A model generated the notes under the pieces. That model was not told the origin of the DNA. It ran no database searches and worked only from the letters and a program-made list of their open reading frames with translations. DNA of 48,483 nucleotides from Deltaproteobacteria bacterium (lineage in GTDB: Bacteria > Desulfobacterota > Desulfarculia > Adiutricales > Adiutricaceae): assembly GCA_031264145.1 (NCBI GenBank), contig JAISEK010000170.1:1-48483 (forward strand). Reading direction: 5' to 3'. Positions 7,736 to 14,443 of the stretch are shown in pieces; within the stretch, counting starts at the first letter, position 1; the number at the start of each line of letters is the position of its first letter. A program made the translations under genes and the position numbers.

Positions 7736-10162
7736 ATGGCAAAGTACGATCCATCGGTGGTCGAGGCCAAGTGGCGGGACCGCTGGGAAAGGGATGGCAC
7801 CGACCGGACCGACCTTCGAGGGGCCAAGCGGCCCTTCTACAACCTCATGATGTTTCCCTACCCGTCGGCCGAGGGCCTCCACGTCGGCAACCTCTTCGCC
7901 TTCGTGGGCTCGGACATCCAGGGCCGCTTCCACCGCCTGCAGGGCTACGACGTGTTCGAGCCCATGGGCTTCGACGCCTTCGGCATGCACTCGGAGAACT
8001 TCGCCCTCAAGACGGGGCGCCACCCGGCCGAGATGGTGCCCAGGAACATAGAGCGCTTTCGGGAGACCCAGCTCAAGAAGGTGGGCCTGATGGTCGACTG
8101 GAGCCACCAGGTGGACACGACCAGCCCCGAGTACTACCGCTGGACCCAGTGGATTTTCGTGACGCTGTACAAGAACGGCCTGGCCTACCGCAAGAAGGCC
8201 TCGGTCAACTGGTGCCCGGGCTGCAAGACGGTCCTGGCCGCCGAGCAGGTCATTGACGGCCAGTGCGAGCGCTGCCAGTCCGAGGTCACCAAGAAGGAGA
8301 TGGCCCAGTGGTTCCTCAGGACCACGGCCTTCGCCCGGGAACTTCTGGAGGAGCTGGACCGGATGGACTGGTCGGAGCGCACCAAGGTGGCCCAGCGCAA
8401 CTGGATTGGCCGCAGCCAGGGGGCCGAGGTCACCTTCAGGCTGGAGGGGGGCCCCGAGTTCAGCATCTTCACCACTAGGCCGGACACGCTCTTCGGGGCC
8501 ACCTACATGGTCTTCTCCCCCGAGCACCCGCTGGTCGGGGAGATGACCGCGGACGGGCGGCGGGAGGCCGTGGAGGCCTACCGCCAGGGCGTCCTGGGGC
8601 TCTCGGAGGTCGAGCGCCAGGCCGAGGGCCGGGAGAAGACGGGCGTCTTCACCGGGGCCCACGCCATAAACCCGGTCAACGGCGAGAGGATCCCGGTCTG
8701 GGTGGCCGACTACGTCCTCATGGGCTACGGCACCGGGGCCATCATGGCCGTCCCGGCCCACGACGTCCGCGACCACGAGTTCGCGGTGAAGTTCGGCCTG
8801 CCCATCAGGGAGGTCGTCCGGGGGGCCGGCGGGGACGCCGACGTCCAGAGGGAGGCCTTCGTGGGCGACGGGAGGCTGGTCAACTCCGGCGAGTTCGACG
8901 GCCTCGAGGCCAAGACCGAGGGCATCTACTCGATCACCAAGATGCTCGAGATGCGCTCGCTGGCCAAGTTCACCACCAACTACCGCCTCAGGGACTGGTG
9001 TCTGAGCCGGCAGCGCTACTGGGGCCCGCCCATCCCCATAGTCTATTGCGACAAGTGCGGCCAGGTGCCGGTCCCGGAGAAGGATCTGCCGGTCCTCCTG
9101 CCCAGGCTGGACGACTACAGGCCCGACGGCTCGGGCCTGTCGCCCTTGGCCCGGGACGAGGGGTTCCACAAGACTTCCTGCTCCCAGTGCGGCGGTCCGG
9201 CCCTGAGGGAGACGGACGTCTCCGACAACTTTCTGTGCTCGGCCTGGTACTTTTACCGCTATCCCTCGACCGACTTCGACGACCGGCCCTTCGATCCCGA
9301 GCTGACCAGGAAGTGGCTCCCCGTCGACCTGTACGTGGGCGGCAACGAGCACGCCGTCCTCCACCTCCTCTACAGCCGCTGGCTCTGCCGGGCCCTCCAG
9401 AAATGCGGGCACCTGGATTTCGCCGAGCCCTACGAGAAGTTCGTGGCCCACGGCATGATCGTCTACAACGGCGCCAAGATGAGCAAGTCCCGGGGCAATA
9501 TCATAAACCCCGACGAGTACATCAGGGAGTTCGGGGCCGACAGCTTCCGCATGTACCTCATGTTCATGGGGGCCTACCTGGAGGGGGGCGACTTCCGGGA
9601 CGGCGGGGTCAAGGCCATGAAGGCCTTCCTGGATCGCCTGTGCGCCGCCGCCCTGCCGGGCGAGGGCGAGGAGCTCGACGGGGGGCCGCCCGCCGACGCC
9701 GAGACCCTTTTCTGGCTCAACTCGACCATCAAGGCCGTGGGCGCCGATCTGGCCCGCTTCTCCTACAACACGGCCATCGCCAGGCTCATGGAGCTGGTCA
9801 ACCACATGACCAGGAACAAGGTGCGGAACAGGGAGGTCTCCGGGGCCCTGGCCCGGCTCCTGGCCCCCCTGGCCCCCCATCTGGCCGAGGAGATATGGGA
9901 GGCCCTGGGCCACGGCGAGAGCGTCTTCAGGTCGTCCTGGCCCGAATTCGACGAGGCCGCCTGCCATCGGCCCGAGGTCGAGTACGTCATCCAGGTCAAC
10001 GGCAAGGTCCGGGGCAAGATCCTCCTGGCCGCGGGCCTCCCGCAGGAGGAGATCGAGCCCCTGGTCCTGGCCAACGAGGCCGTGGCCAAGTGGCTCTCGG
10101 GGAAGACCGTGGTCAAGAAGATTTACGTGCCGGACAAGCTGGTCAACCTGGTGGTAAGGTAG
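7736..10162 (+). CDS. leuS: Leucyl-tRNA synthetase
   Basis: Charges tRNA-Leu with leucine in the cytoplasm (class I synthetase). The 808-residue product carries the HIGH-type motif HVGN at 49-52 and KMSKS at 581-585. An editing (CP1) domain lies between them, with the conserved TTRPDTLFGATYMV stretch. Two CxxC pairs (CPGC/CERC near 163-180 and CDKC/CSQC further on) suggest zinc ribbons. The C-terminal anticodon domain ends with VNGKVRGK, typical of bacterial LeuRS. The ATG at 7736 follows AAGGA; an in-frame TTG at 7685 would add 17 residues and has no ribosome binding site. It has its own strong promoter. Confidence 0.97.
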   Translation: MAKYDPSVVEAKWRDRWERDGTDRTDLRGAKRPFYNLMMFPYPSAEGLHVGNLFAFVGSDIQGRFHRLQGYDVFEPMGFDAFGMHSENFALKTGRHPAEMVPRNIERFRETQLKKVGLMVDWSHQVDTTSPEYYRWTQWIFVTLYKNGLAYRKKASVNWCPGCKTVLAAEQVIDGQCERCQSEVTKKEMAQWFLRTTAFARELLEELDRMDWSERTKVAQRNWIGRSQGAEVTFRLEGGPEFSIFTTRPDTLFGATYMVFSPEHPLVGEMTADGRREAVEAYRQGVLGLSEVERQAEGREKTGVFTGAHAINPVNGERIPVWVADYVLMGYGTGAIMAVPAHDVRDHEFAVKFGLPIREVVRGAGGDADVQREAFVGDGRLVNSGEFDGLEAKTEGIYSITKMLEMRSLAKFTTNYRLRDWCLSRQRYWGPPIPIVYCDKCGQVPVPEKDLPVLLPRLDDYRPDGSGLSPLARDEGFHKTSCSQCGGPALRETDVSDNFLCSAWYFYRYPSTDFDDRPFDPELTRKWLPVDLYVGGNEHAVLHLLYSRWLCRALQKCGHLDFAEPYEKFVAHGMIVYNGAKMSKSRGNIINPDEYIREFGADSFRMYLMFMGAYLEGGDFRDGGVKAMKAFLDRLCAAALPGEGEELDGGPPADAETLFWLNSTIKAVGADLARFSYNTAIARLMELVNHMTRNKVRNREVSGALARLLAPLAPHLAEEIWEALGHGESVFRSSWPEFDEAACHRPEVEYVIQVNGKVRGKILLAAGLPQEEIEPLVLANEAVAKWLSGKTVVKKIYVPDKLVNLVVR

Positions 10163-10227
10163 CTGCGGCCGGCCTCCCGCCGGGGACGGGCGGAATTTGC
10201 GGGTTTGCGGGCGTGTTTTTCCGGCTA

Positions 10228-10256
10228 TTGACAAGGGGGGCCCTACGGGCTACAAT
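10228..10256 (+). promoter_or_regulatory. Predicted rplU-rpmA promoter
   Basis: TTGACA (10228-10233), exactly 17 bases, then TACAAT (10251-10256). This is an almost perfect sigma70 promoter placed 36 bases before rplU, fitting the high expression expected for ribosomal proteins. Confidence 0.8.
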
Positions 10257-10291
10257 GCTAAGTTCAGTTCGCCTGAAGGGGGACGACTAAA

Positions 10292-10603
10292 ATGTACGCA
10301 GTCATAAAAAGCGGCGGCCGCCAGTACAAGGTGACCGAGGGCCAAGTGGTGAGGGTCAACCTTTTGAAGGCCGAGCCCGGCCAGGAGATAGTCCTGGGCG
10401 ACGTGCTTCTGGTCTCAGAAGGCGGGGAGGCCCGCTGCGGGCGGCCCACCCTCGAGGGGGCCAGCATAAAGGCCCAGGTGCTGAACCACGCCCGCGACAA
10501 GAAGATCCGGGTCTTCAAGAAGAAGCGCCGCCAGGGCTACCACAAGGCCCAGGGCCATCGCCAGGACTACACGGCCCTGAAGATCCTCGCCATAGAGGCC
10601 TAG
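10292..10603 (+). CDS. rplU: 50S ribosomal protein L21
   Basis: Structural protein of the large ribosomal subunit that binds 23S rRNA. The 103-residue product has the usual L21 length. It opens with MYAVIKSGGRQYKV and has the conserved basic KKIRVFKKKRRQGYHK and HRQDYT signature. GGGGGACG precedes the ATG. It is followed by rpmA about 90 bases downstream, the standard bacterial order, and both share the promoter at 10228-10256. Confidence 0.97.
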   Translation: MYAVIKSGGRQYKVTEGQVVRVNLLKAEPGQEIVLGDVLLVSEGGEARCGRPTLEGASIKAQVLNHARDKKIRVFKKKRRQGYHKAQGHRQDYTALKILAIEA

Positions 10604-10695
10604 GGGACGCCGGGAGGCCCCGGGCCGGGGCATGACAATATTCAGTGGCCGGCCTGGCCCATCGGGACCGGGGCCGGCGCCAGAGGAGGGGAGAG

Positions 10696-10995
10696 ATGGC
10701 CCACAAGAAGGCCGGCGGCTCCAGCCGCAACGGACGGGACACCATAGGCAAGAGGCGTGGAGTCAAGCGCTACGCCGGGCAGAGCGTCGGCGCCGGCAAC
10801 ATCCTGGTCCGCCAGCTTGGCACCAGGATTCACCCTGGCCAGAACGTGGGCATGGGCCGCGACTATACCCTCTTCGCCCTGGTAGATGGCTGGGTCAAGT
10901 ACGAGCGTTACGGGGCCGACCGCAAGAAGGTCAGCGTCATCCCGGCCCTTGGTTACGCTCCGGCGGTGGAGCCGGCCATCCCCGCGTCCATGTGA
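10696..10995 (+). CDS. rpmA: 50S ribosomal protein L27
   Basis: Large-subunit protein whose N-terminal tail reaches the peptidyl-transferase centre. The 99-residue product begins [16 protein letters not shown] and has the family signature GVKRYAGQ and IVRQ-like [22 protein letters not shown] lies directly before ATG 10696, which decides this start over an in-frame start at 10645. There is no N-terminal extension of the cleaved Firmicutes type. It is second in the rplU-rpmA operon, and a hairpin terminator follows at 11083-11114. The usual third gene (obgE) is not adjacent. Confidence 0.97.
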   Translation: MAHKKAGGSSRNGRDTIGKRRGVKRYAGQSVGAGNILVRQLGTRIHPGQNVGMGRDYTLFALVDGWVKYERYGADRKKVSVIPALGYAPAVEPAIPASM

Positions 10996-11082
10996 TTGCC
11001 CAGCCAGGGGGGCCGTTTTCCGGGCCTACCGCCGATGGGCCCCTGGACGCCCAGGCCGCCCCGTCAGGAAATTAGCTTATCG

Positions 11083-11114
11083 CCCGGGCCGATTTTTTTT
11101 CGGCCCGGGTTTTT
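11083..11114 (+). terminator. Intrinsic terminator of rplU-rpmA
   Basis: CCCGGGCCGA (11083-11092) pairs perfectly with TCGGCCCGGG (11100-11109) across a T-rich loop. Five T follow, then CTTTTT. This is a classic rho-independent terminator about 90 bases after rpmA. Confidence 0.85.
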
Positions 11115-11251
11115 CTTTTTGGGGCCGCGAAAGGCCACCGATGGGCTGAAAAAGCGGTAAATCGATGGTTGAAACGACCTGTTGGGAGCAAAAATAGCCT
11201 TTCTGCGTCTATTGCCATGCCTCAAGGGCGGTTTGGATTCGTCAAAAAAAC

Positions 11252-11280
11252 TTGCTTTCAATCCGGTTTTGGGTTATAAA
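11252..11280 (+). promoter_or_regulatory. Predicted ferredoxin promoter
   Basis: TTGCTT (11252-11257), a 17-base spacer and TATAAA (11275-11280), after a run of A. Transcription would start near 11287, giving a leader of about 120 bases. Confidence 0.5.
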
Positions 11281-11409
11281 CATTGAACCGACCCCCATCT
11301 AAACGCCAAGATAAATGACCGGCCGGGATGGCATGGGTCCAGGTGGGAGGCTTCTTTGGAATCCGGAGAAGCACTTTTCAATCATTCCTTTCAGAAAGGT
11401 GTTGTCAAA

Positions 11410-11598
11410 ATGGGCTGGGTAGTAACCGTTGATGCAGCAAAGTGTACCGGTGACGGCAATTGCAAGGACGCTTGTCCTGCCGACGTCTACGAGATCAAAG
11501 ACAAGAAAGCCGTCGCGGTCAACGTGGCCGAATGCCTTGGCTGCGAGTCCTGCGTCGAGGCGTGCGAGGTCGGCGCCATTAAGGTGGTCGAGGAGTAA
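11410..11598 (+). CDS. Two-cluster ferredoxin (D. africanus FdIII type)
   Basis: Small soluble electron carrier of 62 residues. Cluster I ligands are C12, D15 and C18 (CTGDGNC) with C52; cluster II ligands are C42, C45 and C48 (CLGCESC) with C22. The aspartate at position 15 replaces the usual second cysteine, as in Desulfovibrio africanus ferredoxin III, where that cluster interconverts between [3Fe-4S] and [4Fe-4S] forms. That behaviour is inferred from the homolog. The ATG at 11410 follows AGAAAGG and gives the family length; an in-frame TTG at 11356 would add 18 residues. It is monocistronic, with a promoter at 11252-11280 and a 20-pair hairpin just after it. Likely partners are low-potential oxidoreductases such as hydrogenases or pyruvate oxidoreductase, none of which lie in this window. 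Confidence 0.93.
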   Translation: MGWVVTVDAAKCTGDGNCKDACPADVYEIKDKKAVAVNVAECLGCESCVEACEVGAIKVVEE

Positions 11599-11658
11599 TC
11601 CTCTCCCCTAGCGACCAGGGCCGGAGGAGGGTGTTCCCCGTCCGGCCCAAGCGTTTGG

Positions 11659-11703
11659 AAGTAAGCCGGCGGGGGCTCGCCCGGAGCCCCCGCCGGCTTA
11701 CTT
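11659..11703 (+). terminator. Long hairpin after the ferredoxin gene
   Basis: A perfect 20-pair stem (11659-11678 with 11684-11703) has a 5-base loop. There is no T-run after it, so it may act as a terminator or as a 3' stabilising structure for an abundant small mRNA. Confidence 0.65.
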
Positions 11704-11830
11704 GTGTCCATTTGGGGTCTCATCGTGGCCTTCCGGCCTTGGCCCTAAATGACAGCCTAACAGACTGTTTTATTTCAAGTCGATTGTCAAAAGATTGTTT
11801 TAGGTCTTATTGTCAACTAATAACTTCTTC

Positions 11831-11859
11831 TTGAAACCAAGCTCCCCCTGGGATATAAT
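11831..11859 (+). promoter_or_regulatory. Promoter of the 11908 gene and pyridoxal kinase
   Basis: TTGAAA (11831-11836), 17 bases, and a perfect TATAAT (11854-11859), about 50 bases before the first gene. Confidence 0.75.
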
Positions 11860-11907
11860 CTTCCCCTGTCCTCTAGGGCCATTTAGCTATGTTCAAGTGA
11901 GGCTCAG

Positions 11908-12201
11908 ATGCGCCACAAGGTCTTGGCTGCCGGCCTGCTTTTGGTCTTTCTGCCGCTCGGCCTGCGCACCCTGCGCCAAGCCTTCGGGATTGAGGGTTCG
12001 CCCCACGTCTTCGTCATGCTCGTCTTCTCGGGGAGCCTGATGCTCCTGATAGGGCTGTGCGGCCTCGTCGGCCTTCTCGCCCCCAGGGTCCGGCCCCTGG
12101 GCCGGGGAGGCCAGGACGGGGAGCCCGGCGACGACGGACAGGATGAAATTAAGGAGAAAGATAATGAGAAATCCGCTGCCCCGGGTGGCCGCCATCCATG
12201 A
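11908..12201 (+). CDS. Small membrane protein, function unknown
   Basis: A 97-residue protein with two predicted membrane helices, roughly residues 5-20 (LAAGLLLVFLPLGL) and 33-58 (FVMLVFSGSLMLLIGL). A charged, disordered tail rich in D, E, G and K follows. GTGAGG precedes the ATG by a few bases and a strong promoter lies upstream. It overlaps the start of the pyridoxal kinase by 38 bases, so translation is probably coupled. I do not recognise the family. The helices argue for a real gene despite its size. Confidence 0.6.
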   Translation: MRHKVLAAGLLLVFLPLGLRTLRQAFGIEGSPHVFVMLVFSGSLMLLIGLCGLVGLLAPRVRPLGRGGQDGEPGDDGQDEIKEKDNEKSAAPGGRHP

Positions 12202-13036
12202 CCTGTCCGGATTCGGGCGATGCTCGCTTACGGTCGTCATCCCCATCCTCTCCACCATGGGCCTCGAGGTCTGCCCCCTGCCCACGGCGGTGCTGTCCAC
12301 CCACACGGGCATCGAGGGCTTCAGGATTTTTGATCTGACCGACCAGCTGCCTGGCTTCATCGAGCACTGGAAGTCGCAGAATCTGGGCTTCGAGGCCATC
12401 TACAGCGGCTTTCTGGGCTCGGCCAGGCAGGCGGGCATGGTCTCCGACTTCATAAAGTCCTTCGCCGGCCCCGAGACCCTGGTGGTGGTCGACCCGGTCA
12501 TGGCCGACTTCGGGAAGCTCTACGCCTCCATGTCCCCGGAGATGGTCGGCGAGATGCGGGCCCTGGCGACCCAGGCCAAGGTCATCACCCCCAACATAAC
12601 CGAGGCCGCCTTCATGCTTGGCCGGGAGGTCCCGGAGGGCCTCACCGAGAGCCAGGTCAAGGACTGGCTCAGGGCCCTGGCCGATCTCGGGCCCGCCATG
12701 CCGGTCATAACCAGCCTTCCGCTCTCGTCGAGGACCGACCGCAGCTACGTGGCCGCCTACAATCGCGAGGACGGCCGCTTCTGGCTGGCCGGGCGGCCCC
12801 TGGTCCCGACCCAGTATCACGGGACGGGCGACATCTTCTCCAGCGTCTTGACCGGGAGCCTCCTCCAGGGGGACAGCCTCCCCATCGCCCTGGACCGCAG
12901 CTGCCAGTTCGTGGCCACGGCCATCCAGGTCACCTTCGGCTACAGCGGCCTCGATCACCACGAGATCCTCCTGGAGCGCTCCCTGGGCACCCTCCAGGCC
13001 CCGGTCACCTACGCCAGCTACGAGCTCCTGCCGTAG
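12164..13036 (+). CDS. pdxY: Pyridoxal/pyridoxamine kinase
   Basis: ATP-dependent phosphorylation of pyridoxal, pyridoxamine or pyridoxine in vitamin B6 salvage. The 290-residue product is a ribokinase-fold enzyme. It opens with PRVAAIHDLSGFGRCSL, the conserved start of the PdxY/PdxK group. It has VVVDPVMAD for substrate and metal contacts, VITPNITEA, and the anion-hole and catalytic motif HGTGD about two thirds in. The ATG at 12164 is chosen for AAGGAG 6-7 bases upstream; an in-frame ATG at 12143 would add 7 residues. It is second in a two-gene operon. PdxY and PdxK cannot be told apart from motifs alone, so the symbol is provisional. Confidence 0.87.
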   Translation: MRNPLPRVAAIHDLSGFGRCSLTVVIPILSTMGLEVCPLPTAVLSTHTGIEGFRIFDLTDQLPGFIEHWKSQNLGFEAIYSGFLGSARQAGMVSDFIKSFAGPETLVVVDPVMADFGKLYASMSPEMVGEMRALATQAKVITPNITEAAFMLGREVPEGLTESQVKDWLRALADLGPAMPVITSLPLSSRTDRSYVAAYNREDGRFWLAGRPLVPTQYHGTGDIFSSVLTGSLLQGDSLPIALDRSCQFVATAIQVTFGYSGLDHHEILLERSLGTLQAPVTYASYELLP

Positions 13037-13526
13037 ACCCATTTTGTGGTCGCGGCCGGTTCCGCCCCTGGGATTTGCCATGGCCTAGTTTGGCGGGAAG
13101 ATTTGGGCCGTATGTCTGGCAAGTAATCTCGAAGGGCATGCAGAAGGGCCCCTTTTTGGGTATCCGCTAGGATAGAGCCTTGAGAACAGGCATCAAGCCG
13201 GAAGGATACTCGTGGCCAGGGCTACTTGTCGCCCACCGCGACGGGGGGCGTCAATAAAACGTTGCCTCCCTTTTTTGCGTCCCTGCGGGACATCCGGCGC
13301 CGAGAAGAGTCTTGACGCCGGCCCGGATTTCCCAGGATTCCTTGTCCCCCGGCCCTGCCGCCGTCGTCTGGCGGGCCGCGTCATCCCCGTGCCGGCGATG
13401 CGGGGCTGAGGCTGCGGGAAGGCCGGGACCTGGCAAGTGGCTGGTCCAGCCGACGCATGGAGCGGAAGGCGGCGTCAGCCGCGGGCCTGGACAGGCCAGT
13501 CCAGGAACAGGGCGTCTGTTGGAAAC
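13037..13526. other. Intergenic stretch without a credible gene
   Basis: The GC-rich sequence between the convergent kinase and tlyA genes has short open frames on both strands without start signals or recognisable motifs. I see no promoter or repeat. Confidence 0.4.
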
Positions 13527-13575
13527 AAGAAGGCCGCCGTCCGGTCCCCCTTGGGGCCTGGACGGCGGCCTTCTT
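13527..13575 (-). terminator. Hairpin after tlyA
   Basis: AAGAAGGCCGCCGTCC (13527-13542) pairs perfectly with 13560-13575, with further C/G pairing in the loop. Read on the minus strand it lies about 20 bases past the tlyA stop and is followed by GTTTCC. It is probably the terminator of the hppA-tlyA side. Confidence 0.65.
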
Positions 13576-13593
13576 GGCCAGCGCGGCGGTTAG

Positions 13594-14373
13594 TCAAGGC
13601 GCGAGGAGGAGGAAGACCTCCTGGTTGCCGTCCTTGCCCGTCAGCCGGGAGAAGGCCCGGCCGACCTCCCGGAGGGGAGGGGAGAGGGAAGGCCCCACGG
13701 CGGCAATCTTATCGACCGCCCCCTGGATCAGGGCCTGGTCCCTGACCAGGCCGCCCTTGCCGACCTCGCGGCGGCCGACCTCGAACTGGGGCTTGACCAG
13801 GGCCAGGATCCGTCCCCCGGGCCTCAGCAGGGGGGCCATCTGCGGCAGGACCAGGGCCAGGGAGATGAAGCTTAGGTCGGCCAAGGCCAGGTCGAAGGGG
13901 GCCTTGAGGTCGATTTCCGGCCCCGCCGAGGCGAGGTTCCGGGCGTTTAGCCCCTCCACCAGGGTGACCCGGGGATCCTCCCGGAGGCGGAGGTCAATCA
14001 GGCCCCGCCCCACGTCCACGGCCGTGACCGAGGCCGCCCCGGCCTGGAGGAGGCAGTCGGTGAAGCCTCCGGTCGAGGCCCCCACGTCCAGGCAGGCCAG
14101 GCCCAGGGGGTCCACCCCCAGGTCGTCCAGGGCCCCGGCCAGCTTGTGGCCGGCCCGGCTGGCGAAGAGGCGACCCTGGGCGATGGACAGGACGGTCCCG
14201 GCGGGCAGCATCCGGCCGCCCTTCTCGACGCGGCCGCCGTCAGGGCCCAGGACCCTTCCGGCCATGATGAGCGACAGGGCCTGGCTGCGGCTCTGGCAGA
14301 GGCCCAGACGGACCAGGAGATCGTCGGCCCTGATTTTTTCCTTGGGCGGCATGGGCGGGACCGGCGCGGGCAC
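13594..14373 (-). CDS. tlyA: TlyA-family rRNA 2'-O-methyltransferase
   Basis: Predicted SAM-dependent methyltransferase acting on ribosomal RNA cytidines; the family was once annotated as haemolysin. The 259-residue product begins with a proline-rich leader. An S4 RNA-binding domain follows (about 14-75, with RADDLLVRLGLCQSRSQA and AGRVLG), then an FtsJ-like Rossmann domain with SAM motif LDVGASTGGFTD near 95-106. Downstream are DLALADLSFISL and the family block LVKPQFEVGR, then KGGLVRD. Met10 (14346) is an alternative start that removes the proline-rich leader. The gene lies downstream of hppA on the same strand, with a GC hairpin between them. Confidence 0.9.
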   Translation of the reverse strand: MPAPVPPMPPKEKIRADDLLVRLGLCQSRSQALSLIMAGRVLGPDGGRVEKGGRMLPAGTVLSIAQGRLFASRAGHKLAGALDDLGVDPLGLACLDVGASTGGFTDCLLQAGAASVTAVDVGRGLIDLRLREDPRVTLVEGLNARNLASAGPEIDLKAPFDLALADLSFISLALVLPQMAPLLRPGGRILALVKPQFEVGRREVGKGGLVRDQALIQGAVDKIAAVGPSLSPPLREVGRAFSRLTGKDGNQEVFLLLAP

Positions 14374-14404
14374 CCGGGGCCAGCGGGGCCCCGGGCGGAC
14401 GCGG

Positions 14405-14432
14405 CCGGGCCCGGCCGGTTGGCCGGGCCCGG
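14405..14432 (-). terminator. GC-rich hairpin between hppA and tlyA
   Basis: CCGGGCCCGGCC (14405-14416) and its perfect inverse (14421-14432) enclose a GGTT loop. It lies just past the hppA stop on the minus strand, without a T-run, so it could end or attenuate transcription into tlyA. Confidence 0.5.
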
Positions 14433-14443
14433 GGGGATGGGGG

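Noticed and set aside
7712-10234. 840-codon open frame antisense to leuS
   Set aside because: Shadow of a GC-rich gene; P/G/L/V-rich text without motifs or start signal, while leuS is unmistakable on the plus strand.
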